A stretch of 33,607 nt of DNA from Gammaproteobacteria bacterium (GCA_021773305.1 JAJFKH010000075.1:1-33607), one strand, 5' to 3'. Shown: positions 18,080 through 27,954, counted from the stretch's first letter. Notes: generated from the sequence alone by a model not told the origin. Program-made: numbers and translations.

Positions 18080-19027
18080 ATGGTTAAACAAAGAACACTT
18101 CGGAATAGGATCCAGGCAACTGGTGTGGGATTGCATACTGGGGACAAGGTTTACCTTACCCTGCGGCCAGCTCCTGTGAATACAGGCATTGTTTTTTGCC
18201 GAGTCGATTTAGATCCTGCTGTGGAGATCCCTGCCCGAGCCGAATTTGTGGGAGACACCCGTTTAGCAACAACCTTAGCGAAAGATGGTGTGCGAATTTC
18301 CACTGTTGAGCATTTAATGTCTGCTTTGGCCGGTATGGGTATTGATAATGTCTATGTGGATGTTACGGCACCTGAATTACCTATTATGGACGGCAGTGCA
18401 GGCCCTTTTGTTTTTTTAATTCAATCTGCGGGTATTGAAGAACAAAATGCTGCTAAACGCTTTATTCGTGTGAAACAGCCTATTGTTGTTGAAGAAGAGG
18501 ATGATGACAGAGAAGGGAATGGTGGTACTGCTAAAACGGCTAGTTTTTTCCCCCACGATGGTTTTAAAGTTGATTTTTCTATTGAATTTAACCACCCTAT
18601 TTTCAAGCATAAAGCTCAGCAAATTGTGATGGATTTCTCCACGACCTCTTATGTGAAGGAAGTGAGTCGAGCCAGGACTTTTGGATTTCTCTCAGATTAT
18701 GAAAAGCTACAAGAAATGAACTTAGCGTTAGGCGGAAGTTTAGATAACGCAGTGGTTTTAGATGAATATCGTATTTTGAACAATGATGGTTTGCGTTATG
18801 ACGATGAGTTTGTGCGCCATAAAGTCCTAGATGCTATCGGTGATCTGTATTTGCTAGGTTCTAATCTCATTGGTTCTTTTGTAGGTTATAAGTCAGGCCA
18901 TGGGTTAAATAACCAACTTTTGAAGGCATTGCTGGCCAATGAAGATGCTTGGGAATATGTGACTTACGAAGATCCTACTAAAATCCCTGTACTTTATACG
19001 AGTCCGGTGATTGCCTCAGCTACGTAA
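18080..19027 (+). CDS. lpxC: UDP-3-O-acyl-N-acetylglucosamine deacetylase LpxC
   Basis: 315 residues against about 305 for the E. coli enzyme. LpxC is the zinc amidase that commits UDP-acyl-GlcNAc to lipid A synthesis. The zinc ligands are His78 ([12 protein letters not shown]), His247 and Asp251 ([10 protein letters not shown]), and His274 (KSGHGLNN) is the catalytic histidine. [12 protein letters not shown] at about 99-110 is also invariant. Residues 138-150 hold an acidic, Gly-rich stretch ([12 protein letters not shown]) that makes the protein slightly longer than usual. It ends the rightward cluster and converges on dciA with 9 bases between. Confidence 0.97.
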   Translation: MVKQRTLRNRIQATGVGLHTGDKVYLTLRPAPVNTGIVFCRVDLDPAVEIPARAEFVGDTRLATTLAKDGVRISTVEHLMSALAGMGIDNVYVDVTAPELPIMDGSAGPFVFLIQSAGIEEQNAAKRFIRVKQPIVVEEEDDDREGNGGTAKTASFFPHDGFKVDFSIEFNHPIFKHKAQQIVMDFSTTSYVKEVSRARTFGFLSDYEKLQEMNLALGGSLDNAVVLDEYRILNNDGLRYDDEFVRHKVLDAIGDLYLLGSNLIGSFVGYKSGHGLNNQLLKALLANEDAWEYVTYEDPTKIPVLYTSPVIASAT

Positions 19028-19036
19028 CCTTATATA

Positions 19037-19522
19037 TCATTTAATTTGACCATTTTCTGCCAGGTTTATCAGCATTTCTCTGAGAGTTTCGTCTTGGATA
19101 GTGCTTGCCGATTGTTTTAAACAGGCCGCGCTATGCTCGCTCATGGTGATGCTAGGTGTGGTTTTTCCCTCAGCTTCTTTTTCTGGAGGTTTTACGTAGA
19201 ATTCAATATCTGTAATGGATTCTAATCCAGGCTGTTTGCGGATGAGTTGCAAGAGATCGGGGGTTTCAAAGCGCAGGCGAGTGGCCCAGGCTCCATTGCT
19301 TATTTCTAGGACAAGAGTGCCTTCACGAATATTCGCAACTGTACAATGCTTTGCAAGAGGCTCTCCCACCACCGTTTTAAAGACTTGGTTGATACCTTCC
19401 AGAATATATACTTTGTTGACTAAAAATTGATAAGATTGCTCGTGACTGCCGAAAATATAGTCGAGAGCTTCTTTAGAAAAGGATTTTTTCTGCTTGGGAG
19501 GGGCTTTTGACACCAGGCTCAT
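19037..19522 (-). CDS. dciA: DciA-type helicase loader (DUF721)
   Basis: 161 residues. The N-terminal part holds the DUF721/DciA fold: VFKTVVGEPLAKHCTVANIREGTLVLEISNGAWATRLRF, with the conserved Trp in GAWATRL. DciA proteins load or operate the replicative helicase DnaB in bacteria without DnaC. The second half is low in conservation and probably flexible. The gene runs leftward between lpxC and secA and starts 67 bases from the secA ATG, so both share a divergent control region. An AGGAA lies directly before its ATG. Confidence 0.8.
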   Translation of the reverse strand: MSLVSKAPPKQKKSFSKEALDYIFGSHEQSYQFLVNKVYILEGINQVFKTVVGEPLAKHCTVANIREGTLVLEISNGAWATRLRFETPDLLQLIRKQPGLESITDIEFYVKPPEKEAEGKTTPSITMSEHSAACLKQSASTIQDETLREMLINLAENGQIK

Positions 19523-19545
19523 TTCCTAGGGATCTTGATTCCGTG

Positions 19546-19551
19546 TATAAT
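19546..19551 (+). promoter_or_regulatory. Possible -10 box for secA
   Basis: TATAAT at 19546-19551 is a perfect -10 hexamer in the dciA-secA divergent gap, about 38 bases before the secA ATG. The -35 region at normal spacing (TTCCTA) is poor. Confidence 0.4.
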
Positions 19552-19589
19552 ATACAATCTTTCATCATAGAGCAAAAGCTGGACTGGAT

Positions 19590-22310
19590 ATGTTTCAAAA
19601 AATTTTTAAAGCAATTTTTGGTAGCCGCAATGAGCGAGTACTCAAGGGATTAAATAAGGTTGTTCGTCAAATCAATGGATATGAGCCGACTTTTGAACAA
19701 TTATCTGATGAAGCCCTTGGCGGCAAAACGCAAGAGTTTAAACAGCGCTTAGCCAAAGGTGAGACACTCAATAGTATTTTGCCTGAAGCCTTCGCCTGTG
19801 TACGAGAAGTCTCTAAGCGTACCTTAGGTTTACGTCACTTTGATGTGCAGCTTGTTGGGGGAATGGTGCTTAACCAGGGCAATATTGCTGAAATGTTAAC
19901 CGGTGAAGGTAAAACCTTAGTTGCGACATTACCCGCTTATCTTAATGCATTATCAGGTCGAGGCGTTCACATTATTACAGTGAATGATTATCTTGTGAAA
20001 CGTGATGCCAAATGGATGGAGCCTGTATACAGCATGTTGGGGATGACGGTGGGGGTGAATGTTGCTGGGATGTCCCATCAAGAAAAGCAACAAGCCTACA
20101 GAGCTGATATTACATTTGGTACCAACAATGAATTTGGTTTCGATTTTCTTCGAGATAATATGGCGTTTCGCCTGGATGATCGCGTGCAGCGAGACTTGGG
20201 TTATGCCATTGTGGATGAAGTAGACTCTATCTTAATTGATGAAGCACGTACACCACTGATTATCTCGGGGCCTTCTGAAGATTCTTCTGAACGCTATGTA
20301 CAAATTAATCAATTGATCCCACAGTTAGCGTGTAGAGAAGGAGAAGAAGGCCCGGGTGATTATTATTTGGATGAAAAATCCAAGCAAGCGTTTTTGACGG
20401 AAGACGGTCATCGGGTTGTTGAAGAAAAATTAAGTGAATTGGGATTACTTCAAGAAGGTGAGAGTCTTTATGACGCTTCTCATATATCATTGATGCATCA
20501 TATTTACGCAGCTCTACGCGCTCACGGGTTATTCCAAAAAGATGTGGATTACATTGTCAAAAATGATCAAATTATGATTGTGGATGAGCATACCGGTCGC
20601 CTTATGGAAGGACGCCGTTGGTCTGATGGTTTACATCAAGCGGTGGAAGCGAAAGAAGGGGTGACCATTCAAACAGAGAACCAAACATTAGCTTCTATTA
20701 CGTTCCAAAATTATTTTCGTAGTTACGATAAATTAGCGGGTATGACAGGTACCGCAGATACAGAAGCTTATGAATTCCATCAAATTTATGGTTTAGAAGT
20801 TATTGTCATACTGCCGAATCAGTCTGTTGCAAGAAAAGATCAGCCGGATCAGATTTATCTTTCGACCAAAGAAAAATTTGCTGCGATTACTGACGAGTTA
20901 AAAGCATGCCAGAAAAAGAAACAGCCTGTATTAGTGGGGACGGTTTCTATTGAGGTTTCAGAATATTTATCGAATTTGTTAAAAAAAGAAGGCATAAAAC
21001 ACGAAATTCTTAATGCGAAGCAACATGCCAGAGAAGCTATAATTATTGCTCAAGCAGGCCGACCAGGAGCTGTGACCATTGCAACGAATATGGCAGGGCG
21101 TGGAACGGATATTGTACTTGGTGGTAATTTAGAAGCAGAGCTTGCAGAGTTAGAGACAGATGATGAAGCGTTAATTGAAAAAACCAAAGCGAATTGGAAA
21201 ATAGTACACGAACAGGTTGTTGCCGCAGGTGGTTTGCATGTTGTGGGAACCGAACGTCATGAATCTCGGCGTATTGATAACCAATTGCGTGGCCGTTCTG
21301 GTCGTCAAGGTGATCCGGGAAGCAGTCGTTTTTATCTGTCTTTAGATGACAGTTTGTTACGAATTTTTGCCGGTGAAAAGCTTTATAATTTAATGCAGAA
21401 ATTAGGGGTTCCCGAAGGAGAAGCCTTAGAGTCGAAAATGTTAACCCGAGTCATTGAAAACGCTCAGAGAAAAGTTGAGGGCCACAACTTTGATATTCGT
21501 AAGCAATTATTGGAATATGATAATGTCGCTAATGAGCAGCGCAAAGTGATCTATGCTCAGCGCACTGAGTTGATGGGTGAAGATGATGTCTCTGAGACCA
21601 TTCATGCGATGTTAGAGCATGTGGTGGAAGCTATTATTAGCGAATATATTCCCCCACAAAGTTTTGTGGAGCAATGGGATGTTGCGGGACTTGAAAAGCA
21701 ATTACAGCATGATTTTAGTTTAGCTTTGCCTGTGACACAATGGGTCAAAGAGGATGAAAAGATACAAGCAGAAGAAGTCGTTAAACGAATTAGCCAGGCG
21801 GTCAATGATTTGTATCAGAATGTGCAACAACAAACTGATACAGACTCTATGAGAAATATTGAAAAGACCATCTTGCTGCAATTATTGGATCACCACTGGA
21901 AAGATCATTTAGCAGCAATGGATCACTTGCGCCAGGGGATCCATCTTCGTGGTTATGCACAAAAAAATCCAAAACAAGAATATAAGCGAGAGTCGTTTGA
22001 GCTATTTGCCGCTATGCTTGAAGCGCTAAAAAAAGATGTTGTTTTATCCCTGTGTCGTTTGAAGATACAATCTCAAGAAGCCTTGGAGGAAGCAGAAGCA
22101 GAGCGGCGACAAGCAGAGCAGCAAGCTTCATTACGCTATATTCATGAGCAACAGGGTGCTTTAGATGATGCTCCAAAAGAAGTTCCTCAAGAAGCTGCCA
22201 AAGAAGTTCCCTTTAAACGTGAGACACCCAAAGTAGGACGAAATGAAAAATGTCCTTGTGGCTCAGGTAAAAAGTATAAGCATTGCCATGGCAGTTTAGT
22301 GGAGCACTAG
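19590..22310 (+). CDS. secA: Protein translocase ATPase SecA
   Basis: 906 residues, full length. SecA drives export of unfolded preproteins through SecYEG. Walker A MLTGEGKT is at 102-109 and Walker B with DEVDS at 209-213. The preprotein cross-linking domain, the second nucleotide-binding fold ([15 protein letters not shown], ending [15 protein letters not shown]) and the helical scaffold ([20 protein letters not shown]) are all present. The C-terminal zinc finger has ligands Cys888, Cys890, Cys899 and His900, which bind SecB and phospholipid in the family. A Gln/Glu/Ala-rich linker precedes the finger. Confidence 0.98.
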   Translation: MFQKIFKAIFGSRNERVLKGLNKVVRQINGYEPTFEQLSDEALGGKTQEFKQRLAKGETLNSILPEAFACVREVSKRTLGLRHFDVQLVGGMVLNQGNIAEMLTGEGKTLVATLPAYLNALSGRGVHIITVNDYLVKRDAKWMEPVYSMLGMTVGVNVAGMSHQEKQQAYRADITFGTNNEFGFDFLRDNMAFRLDDRVQRDLGYAIVDEVDSILIDEARTPLIISGPSEDSSERYVQINQLIPQLACREGEEGPGDYYLDEKSKQAFLTEDGHRVVEEKLSELGLLQEGESLYDASHISLMHHIYAALRAHGLFQKDVDYIVKNDQIMIVDEHTGRLMEGRRWSDGLHQAVEAKEGVTIQTENQTLASITFQNYFRSYDKLAGMTGTADTEAYEFHQIYGLEVIVILPNQSVARKDQPDQIYLSTKEKFAAITDELKACQKKKQPVLVGTVSIEVSEYLSNLLKKEGIKHEILNAKQHAREAIIIAQAGRPGAVTIATNMAGRGTDIVLGGNLEAELAELETDDEALIEKTKANWKIVHEQVVAAGGLHVVGTERHESRRIDNQLRGRSGRQGDPGSSRFYLSLDDSLLRIFAGEKLYNLMQKLGVPEGEALESKMLTRVIENAQRKVEGHNFDIRKQLLEYDNVANEQRKVIYAQRTELMGEDDVSETIHAMLEHVVEAIISEYIPPQSFVEQWDVAGLEKQLQHDFSLALPVTQWVKEDEKIQAEEVVKRISQAVNDLYQNVQQQTDTDSMRNIEKTILLQLLDHHWKDHLAAMDHLRQGIHLRGYAQKNPKQEYKRESFELFAAMLEALKKDVVLSLCRLKIQSQEALEEAEAERRQAEQQASLRYIHEQQGALDDAPKEVPQEAAKEVPFKRETPKVGRNEKCPCGSGKKYKHCHGSLVEH

Positions 22311-22314
22311 CAGA

Positions 22315-22719
22315 GTGTCTCGGGAGGTTATTCCAGTTGCTATTGCTGTGGTTTTTGATGCAGCAGGTTGTGTTCTTATTGCAAAACGGCCTTTCCACGT
22401 GCATTTAGGTGGTTACTGGGAGTTTCCCGGTGGCAAAATAGAATCTGGTGAGAGTGCACTCCAAGCGCTCAAGCGTGAGCTAAAAGAAGAAGTTGGCATT
22501 ACGATAAATGATGCCCAAAAGCTTATGGAATTTACCCATAGCTACGAAGAAAATGATATTAGTTTTGTGGTTTGGTGCGTGAAAGATTTTCATGGAGAAG
22601 CGAAAGGTTGCGAAGGTCAGTCTATTCGTTGGGTGCCAATGGAAGCACTTTCCACAGTAGATTTCCCTCAAGTGAATCAAAAAATTATTGAACGATTGTT
22701 GGTGTCAAGCACTGAGTAA
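22315..22719 (+). CDS. mutT: MutT-type Nudix hydrolase (8-oxo-dGTP diphosphatase)
   Basis: 134 residues. The Nudix box is complete: Gly40, Glu46, Arg54-Glu55, Glu58-Glu59 and Gly61 in GGKIESGE and RELKEEVGI. MutT removes oxidised 8-oxo-dGTP from the nucleotide pool. The N-terminal VAIAVVFDAAGCVLIAKRP and YWEFPGGK match MutT more closely than other Nudix groups, and WVPMEAL is typical of its C-terminal part. The start is GTG at 22315 with GGAG upstream, four bases after the secA stop, so it is probably cotranscribed with secA. It converges on coaE with 8 bases between. Confidence 0.9.
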   Translation: MSREVIPVAIAVVFDAAGCVLIAKRPFHVHLGGYWEFPGGKIESGESALQALKRELKEEVGITINDAQKLMEFTHSYEENDISFVVWCVKDFHGEAKGCEGQSIRWVPMEALSTVDFPQVNQKIIERLLVSSTE

Positions 22720-22727
22720 GTATCAAT

Positions 22728-23330
22728 TTATTTACCAGCTGTTGCCATCAACAAGTATTTGTCATGTAATGTGTCAACTTGCTTTTGTAATGCATCGATA
22801 TCGCTATTATTACTGATAATGTCATGGGCTATTTTGCGCCGTTGCTCAGCGGTGTTTTGGTTTTCAATAATTTTTTGCGCGTCTATGGGGCTAACATTGT
22901 CTCGTTGGACGACTCTATGTATTTGTACTTCAGGTTTGGCTTCTACTACCAACACATGGTTAACATAAGGATTCGGCCAGGTTTCTGCCAGTAAAGGGAT
23001 TACCACAATACAGTAGGGTGATTGGGATTTTTTTATGTCTTGTTCGACGCGGTTTCTTATTTGAGGATGCAGCAAGTTTTCTAACCATTTTTTTTCTGAC
23101 TCATTATTGAAAATGATATTGCGTAATTTTTTTCTGTTAATGGTTCCATTGGTCAGTAGAATATCGTGAGAAAAATGCTGTATCATTTCTTTATAAGCAG
23201 GCATACTCGGTTCAACTAATTCTCTGGCAATCACATCTGTATCAATGAGGGTAATGTTTTTTTTAGAAAAGAGATTTGCAACGGTGGTTTTTCCACTAGC
23301 AATACCGCCTGTCAAGCCGATGACAAGCAT
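22728..23330 (-). CDS. coaE: Dephospho-CoA kinase CoaE
   Basis: 200 residues from the ATG at 23328-23330, which overlaps the pilD stop by one base (TAATG). A TTG five codons upstream would also be in frame, but the ATG gives the standard MLVIGLTGGIASGKTT start. CoaE phosphorylates dephospho-CoA in the last step of coenzyme A synthesis. The P-loop GGIASGKT is at 8-15; DTDVIARELVEP and VIPLLAETWP follow in the usual order, and RDNVSPIDAQKIIENQ is the conserved lid region. It is the last gene of the leftward pil operon; pilD-coaE adjacency is common in gammaproteobacteria. Confidence 0.95.
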   Translation of the reverse strand: MLVIGLTGGIASGKTTVANLFSKKNITLIDTDVIARELVEPSMPAYKEMIQHFSHDILLTNGTINRKKLRNIIFNNESEKKWLENLLHPQIRNRVEQDIKKSQSPYCIVVIPLLAETWPNPYVNHVLVVEAKPEVQIHRVVQRDNVSPIDAQKIIENQNTAEQRRKIAHDIISNNSDIDALQKQVDTLHDKYLLMATAGK

Positions 23331-24205
23331 TAAAATAAGATCCAATTAACATACAAGTGGATTATTTGTGGCCCCCAAAAAAAGGCAAGGAGTCCTGCTC
23401 CAGCTAAGTAAGGCCCAAAGGGAATAGGCTTTCTATGGTCATGGCGCTTAAAGAGAATCAGTCCAATGCCAACGAGAGCGCCAAGAAAAGAAGCAGCAAT
23501 AATAATAAAGGGTAAATTTTGCCAACCTAACCATGCTCCAAGGGCTGCAAGTAACTTAAAATCTCCATGCCCCATGCCTTCTTTCTTTGTGATAAAGCTG
23601 TAGAATTTAGCGACGCTCCAAAGACTAAGATAACCTGTTATGGCACCTATGAGAGAGGCCGTACTATCCGTAAACACATTAAAAATATTGACAAATAATC
23701 CAAGCCACATAAGTCCCAGGGTGATATCATCTGGCAGCAATTGGTGATCTAAATCGATCATGGTCAATACGATTAAGCTGCCACAGAAAAAAATAGCAGC
23801 GAGACCTTGCCAATTAAGGCCAAAGGAATAAACACAAAAAGCAAAGAGTATGGCTGTGAGCAACTCTACAAGAGGGTAGCGAAGACTGATAGGTGCGTGG
23901 CATGATGCACATTTTCCTTTGAGTAAAAGATAGCTAATAATTGGAATGTTGTGCCATCCAGGGATGCTTTTTTTGCAGTGTGGGCAATGTGAACGAGGAA
24001 AAAATAGATTGATATTTTTGGGTTCTTGCTCTAAAGAAGGATATTCTTCAAGAAATTCTTTGCATTGTTGATGCCATTCACGGTAGAGCATGAGAGGTAC
24101 GCGGTGGATTGCAACATTGAAAAAGCTCCCTACAATCAGTCCAAAGAAGAGTCCACAAAAGATCCCTAAATTAGGATTGTCGAGTAAGTATTGCCATATT
24201 TCCAT
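23330..24205 (-). CDS. pilD: Type IV prepilin peptidase / N-methyltransferase PilD
   Basis: 291 residues, multi-pass inner membrane protein. PilD cleaves the leader of type IV prepilins and of type II secretion pseudopilins, then methylates the new N terminus. The four zinc cysteines are Cys74, Cys77, Cys99 and Cys102 (CPHC and CASC). The two catalytic aspartates are Asp151 in MIDLDHQLLPDD and Asp215 in GMGHGDFKL. The N-terminal domain has the GLIVGSFFNVAIHRVP signature. It begins 28 bases after pilC. Its likely substrate, PilA, is encoded at 27312-27725. Confidence 0.96.
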   Translation of the reverse strand: MEIWQYLLDNPNLGIFCGLFFGLIVGSFFNVAIHRVPLMLYREWHQQCKEFLEEYPSLEQEPKNINLFFPRSHCPHCKKSIPGWHNIPIISYLLLKGKCASCHAPISLRYPLVELLTAILFAFCVYSFGLNWQGLAAIFFCGSLIVLTMIDLDHQLLPDDITLGLMWLGLFVNIFNVFTDSTASLIGAITGYLSLWSVAKFYSFITKKEGMGHGDFKLLAALGAWLGWQNLPFIIIAASFLGALVGIGLILFKRHDHRKPIPFGPYLAGAGLLAFFWGPQIIHLYVNWILF

Positions 24206-24233
24206 GAATGTTTCTCAATATTGAAATGAGAGC

Positions 24234-25454
24234 CTAAATAACGCTGCCCAGCTTAAAGATGGGTAAGTACATTGCGATAACTAACCCGCCTATAATAACC
24301 CCTAGAATCACCATAATCAAAGGTTCTAATAAACTACTTAAGCTATTTACAGCGTTATCGACATCTTCTTCAAAAAAATCAGCAATTTTGCTTAGCATGA
24401 ACTCTAGGGATCCGGATTCTTCGCCAACACCTACCATTTGGGTGACCATGGTAGGAAAAAGACCAGTGTTACTCATGGATTTTTGAATTTGTTTACCTGT
24501 TGCAACTTCATCGCGGATCTTTAGTGTAGCATTAGCATACAACATATTTCCTGTTGCTCCAGACACGGATTGTAGTGCATCCACCAGAGGTAATCCTGCG
24601 GCAAATGTAATAGATAATGTTCGAGCAAACCTTGCTATGGCTGCTTTTTGTAAAATATCACCAATGATTGGTAATTTCAGCATGAATTTATCCGTGGCAA
24701 AGGCGAAATTTTCAGAGCGGCGGCGTGTGGTAATGAATAAACTGGTTGCGGCCCCTATTCCAATGAATATAATAAACCAATAATCCTGGAAGGCTTCGGA
24801 CATGGTAATAACAAAACGTGTCGCTACCGGTAAGTCGGCTCCAAATCCCTGAAAAACTTGTTCAAATTGGGGGACGACGAAAATTAATAATCCAGCTGTA
24901 ATTAAAAATGCAATGATGATGACTGCGGCAGGATAGTAGAGAGCTTTTTTAATCTTTGCTTTTAGGGATTCAATTTTTTCTCGGTAGGATGCAATGCGAA
25001 CGAGCATTTCATCCAATGATCCAGATTGTTCTCCCGCTCTAGATAAATTGCAGTATAATTTATTAAAATATAAAGGATGTTTTTGTAGTGCATCAGAAAA
25101 TGAAACGCCTGACTCAATGTCAACTTTAAGGATCGTAATTAATGCTTGTAATTTAGTATTTCCTGTTCCTTTGCTTAAAATTTCTAATCCTTGCACAATA
25201 GGGATCCCAGCAGACATCATCGTGGATAATTGTCTAGTAAAAACAGCAATATCCACTGATTTAATTTTATCTTTGCGCAATCCTGAAAATAATGGCGTGG
25301 GCTTTTTCTTTATTTTTAGAGGCACGATTCCTTGCTGACGAAGTTCTGCTTTTGCTAATGTTGGATCTGTGGATATAATTTCTCCAGAGACACGGTTTCT
25401 CCGTTTATCGGTTCCTTCCCAAAGAAAAACTTGGGTTTTTCCTGTTTGTGCCAT
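24234..25454 (-). CDS. pilC: Type IV pilus inner-membrane platform protein PilC
   Basis: 406 residues from the ATG at 25452-25454, two bases after the pilB stop and with AAGGAT about 7 bases upstream; a TTG two codons earlier overlaps the stop and is less likely. PilC is the platform beneath the pilus that couples the ATPases to pilin assembly. It has two GspF/PilC domains, each with the pattern FTRQLSTMMSAGIPIVQGL and FARTLSITFAAGLPLVDAL. Membrane segments include PAAVIIIAFLITAGLLIFVV and the C-terminal PLIMVILGVIIGGLVIAMYLP. Confidence 0.96.
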   Translation of the reverse strand: MAQTGKTQVFLWEGTDKRRNRVSGEIISTDPTLAKAELRQQGIVPLKIKKKPTPLFSGLRKDKIKSVDIAVFTRQLSTMMSAGIPIVQGLEILSKGTGNTKLQALITILKVDIESGVSFSDALQKHPLYFNKLYCNLSRAGEQSGSLDEMLVRIASYREKIESLKAKIKKALYYPAAVIIIAFLITAGLLIFVVPQFEQVFQGFGADLPVATRFVITMSEAFQDYWFIIFIGIGAATSLFITTRRRSENFAFATDKFMLKLPIIGDILQKAAIARFARTLSITFAAGLPLVDALQSVSGATGNMLYANATLKIRDEVATGKQIQKSMSNTGLFPTMVTQMVGVGEESGSLEFMLSKIADFFEEDVDNAVNSLSSLLEPLIMVILGVIIGGLVIAMYLPIFKLGSVI

Positions 25455-25456
25455 GG

Positions 25457-27187
25457 TCAATCCTTAGTGACTCGATTAATTTCTTCCAAGCTGGTAGTGC
25501 CAGAGACGACTTTCAGCAACCCAGATTCTCTTAACGTGGACATACCTTCTTGTTTTGCTTGATCTGATATATCAATGGATGTGCCACCTTCCATAATGAT
25601 ACGCCCAATTTCATCTGTCACTTTTAGTACTTCATAAATACCAATCCGTCCTGAATAGCCATTTTTACAATTTCCACATCCTTCAATATTAGGGCTATAA
25701 ATTTTAGTATCGACTAATCCTTCTGGTAGAAAGCCTTCTTCTAAAAGTGTTTTTTCGGGAATTTCATGGATTTGTTTGCATTGAGGACAGAGTCGTCTTG
25801 CGAGGCGTTGAGCAATAATAAGCGACACAGATGTGGCAATGTTAAATGAAGGGACGCCCATATTTTGTAATCGTGTGAGTGTTTCTGGAGCGCTATTCGT
25901 ATGTAATGTCGAAAGTACTAAATGCCCCGTTTGCGCGGCTTTTATAGCAATTTCAGCTGTTTCTAAATCGCGGATTTCACCCACCATAATAATATCAGGA
26001 TCTTGGCGCAAAAATGAACGTAGAGCGGTTGAAAACTCTAACCCTGCTTTAAGGTTAACATTCACTTGGTTGATCCCTTGAAGTTGTATTTCTACGGGAT
26101 CTTCAATGGTTGAAATATTCCTCTCATCGGTATTTAAAATTCCAAGAGCGGTATATAAAGATACTGTTTTACCACTACCGGTGGGGCCGGTGACTAACAC
26201 CATACCCTGAGGTTTTGCAATAGCATTTAAAAACAGTGCTTTTTGTTGAGGTTCATAGCCTAGGGCTTCAATGCCAAGATGGGCTGAAGAAGGATCAAGG
26301 ATTCGGATGACAACTTTCTCCCCTCCTGTGGTTGGACACGTACTGATACGAAAATCAATGCTACGATTTTTGGATAGCTTCATTTTAAAATGACCATCTT
26401 GAGGCACTCTGCGCTCAGAAATATCCAGCTCGGACATCACTTTGAGTCTTGCTGTTATTCGCTGAGCTAAATTGATAGGAGGGGCGGCTGCTTCATAGAG
26501 GATCCCATCTCGTCGATAACGAATTCGATAAATTTTTTCATATGGCTCAAAGTGAATATCTGAAATACTTTTATTAATAGCTTCTAGTAAAATTTTGTTA
26601 ACAAAGCGCACGATGGGAGCATCTTCTGCGGCGTCTGAAGCAGAGATATTCTCGCCCAACTCTTCTTCGCCGGCAGAAATATCGAGATCATCAAGATCTT
26701 CATCACTCAGATCACCTAATGCTGCGGTTTCTTGCTCGGTTAATGCATTTTCAATAAGTGTCGCTAATTTGTTTTCTTCAACAAGAATTGCATGGGTATT
26801 GATGCCTGTGTGAAATTTAAATTCATTTAACGCTGTGAGATTGGTTGGATCGGAAATGGCGACATAAAGTCTATCGCTGCGTTTGAATAAAGGAAGGGCA
26901 TGGTGCTTGGTAATTAATTTTTCGCTGACCAGGGATATAGGCAAGATTTCTTTATCAAAATTATCGAGATCAAGCAGCGGTAACCCGAAATCTTGAGATG
27001 CTGCCATGGCAATATCTAAAGGATCGAGAAGTTTTTTCTCAACGATATGAATGATAAATGACTTTCGTTTTTCTTTTGCGTCATCTAATGCTTTCTGGGC
27101 TGTTTTTTCATCGAGAAGGCCATCCACAACCAGTCGGCGCGCAAGGCCGCTTAAGGATGCATTGTTTGTTGTAGATGCTTTTGCCAT
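25457..27187 (-). CDS. pilB: Type IV pilus assembly ATPase PilB
   Basis: 576 residues. PilB hydrolyses ATP to extend the pilus. It has an N-terminal MshEN/T2SSE_N-type domain, an acidic linker (residues about 158-190) and the hexameric ATPase core. Walker A GPTGSGKT is at 334-341, Walker B is around DIIMVGEIRD (398-407), and the Asp and His boxes (IEDPVEIQ, TGHLVLSTLHT) are intact. Four zinc cysteines lie at 467, 470, 504 and 507. The extension-type sequence and the pairing with pilC and pilD separate it from PilT. No strong ribosome binding site is seen at the ATG. It is the first gene of pilBCD-coaE. Confidence 0.96.
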   Translation of the reverse strand: MAKASTTNNASLSGLARRLVVDGLLDEKTAQKALDDAKEKRKSFIIHIVEKKLLDPLDIAMAASQDFGLPLLDLDNFDKEILPISLVSEKLITKHHALPLFKRSDRLYVAISDPTNLTALNEFKFHTGINTHAILVEENKLATLIENALTEQETAALGDLSDEDLDDLDISAGEEELGENISASDAAEDAPIVRFVNKILLEAINKSISDIHFEPYEKIYRIRYRRDGILYEAAAPPINLAQRITARLKVMSELDISERRVPQDGHFKMKLSKNRSIDFRISTCPTTGGEKVVIRILDPSSAHLGIEALGYEPQQKALFLNAIAKPQGMVLVTGPTGSGKTVSLYTALGILNTDERNISTIEDPVEIQLQGINQVNVNLKAGLEFSTALRSFLRQDPDIIMVGEIRDLETAEIAIKAAQTGHLVLSTLHTNSAPETLTRLQNMGVPSFNIATSVSLIIAQRLARRLCPQCKQIHEIPEKTLLEEGFLPEGLVDTKIYSPNIEGCGNCKNGYSGRIGIYEVLKVTDEIGRIIMEGGTSIDISDQAKQEGMSTLRESGLLKVVSGTTSLEEINRVTKD

Positions 27188-27259
27188 ACTGTAGTTTAGG
27201 GATGCTTGTTGAATGTAATCATAAGCATAGTTGAAAACTCGATTTATGTCTTAAATAAT

Positions 27260-27289
27260 AAAAAAAAGGGTGATAGTATAACTATCACC
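27260..27289 (-). terminator. Rho-independent terminator of pilA
   Basis: On the minus strand a 9-bp perfect stem GGTGATAGT / ACTATCACC with a 3-base loop (27269-27289) is followed by CTTTTTTTT. It lies 22 bases after the pilA stop and about 70 bases before the pilB start, so it separates abundant pilin mRNA from the pilBCD operon. Confidence 0.85.
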
Positions 27290-27311
27290 ACCAATCTTCT
27301 TATGCCACGAC

Positions 27312-27725
27312 TTACGAACAGACACCTGCTGGCACGCAAGTCCCTCCAACGTTCCATGTAACGACACCATTAACAATGGTCGGTGTAAGAATATAAGTAT
27401 AAGCTTGCGATAAATTTTGAGCAGTCGCTGTGATAACACCATCTGCAACAGTAATACTTGCTACGTTCCCTGCTGCCCCTTGATCTGCTGGAATACCATT
27501 AGAGGCGTTAGTACAGCCTGTTACGGTACCAAGAGTGTGTGCGCATGTTGCAACAGCATGCTTCATGGAAGATGCAGCAGTCACAACCTCAGAAAACTGA
27601 GCGCGTTCGGTGTAGCTAATATAGGATGGGATGGCAATAGCGGCCAAAATCCCAATAATTGCAATGGTAATCATCAATTCAATTAGCGTAAAGCCCGCTT
27701 GTTTGGTTCGGTTGATCATTTTCAT
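27312..27725 (-). CDS. pilA: Type IV major pilin PilA
   Basis: 137 residues from the ATG at 27723-27725, preceded by AGGAG at 10 bases; a longer in-frame reading to 27764 would add residues that are not part of a prepilin leader. The type III leader is [11 protein letters not shown], cut between Gly11 and Phe12, and Glu16 is the essential Glu at +5. The hydrophobic assembly helix [20 protein letters not shown] follows. Four cysteines (61, 71, 130, 136) allow one C-terminal disulfide loop and a second bond. The variable C-terminal domain is short, as in simple type IVa pilins. PilD at 23330-24205 should process it. Confidence 0.93.
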   Translation of the reverse strand: MKMINRTKQAGFTLIELMITIAIIGILAAIAIPSYISYTERAQFSEVVTAASSMKHAVATCAHTLGTVTGCTNASNGIPADQGAAGNVASITVADGVITATAQNLSQAYTYILTPTIVNGVVTWNVGGTCVPAGVCS

Positions 27726-27806
27726 AACTCTAAGTCTCCTGTAGTCTGTACACGTCTTTACCAAAACTCGTTTTTGGAAAGTTGGTGTTTGTTACTTTAA
27801 ATAGAT

Positions 27807-27822
27807 ACAAGCACCGTGCCAA
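27807..27822 (-). promoter_or_regulatory. Sigma54 (RpoN) promoter of pilA
   Basis: On the minus strand TTGGCACG (27822-27815), four bases GTGC, then TTGT (27810-27807) match the -24/-12 pattern YTGGCACG-N4-TTGC with a single mismatch in the -12 element. Transcription would begin near 27795, leaving about 70 bases of leader before pilA. Pilin genes in Pseudomonas and relatives are driven by RpoN with the PilS-PilR two-component pair. Confidence 0.65.
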
Positions 27823-27848
27823 GTATAATCAATATGCAAATTTATTTC

Positions 27849-27861
27849 TAATATATTGATT
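27849..27861 (-). promoter_or_regulatory. Candidate IHF binding site upstream of pilA
   Basis: On the minus strand AATCAATATATTA (27861-27849) fits the IHF consensus WATCAANNNNTTR exactly. It would lie at about -54 to -66 from the predicted start, between the sigma54 promoter and the upstream dyads, where IHF bends DNA at many sigma54 promoters. The region is AT-rich, so chance matches are possible. Confidence 0.45.
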
Positions 27862-27874
27862 ATATGGGCATATT

Positions 27875-27954
27875 TTTCCCTAGCCTGAGGGAAATTTGGC
27901 CGTGTATGACTCTACATTGTGACAAATTTTGTCACAAAATGACCATTTTGGTCA
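27875..27954. promoter_or_regulatory. Three perfect dyads upstream of pilA (candidate activator sites)
   Basis: Dyad A: TTTCCCT / AGGGAAA around 6 bases (27875-27894). Dyad B: TTGTGACAAA / TTTGTCACAA around a single T (27917-27937), a 10-bp perfect arm. Dyad C: TGACCA / TGGTCA around TTT (27940-27954). They sit at about -80 to -160 from the predicted pilA start, the usual place for enhancer sites of sigma54 activators such as PilR. They also lie 100-180 bases upstream of the tRNA gene on the other strand, so a role there is not excluded. Confidence 0.5.
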
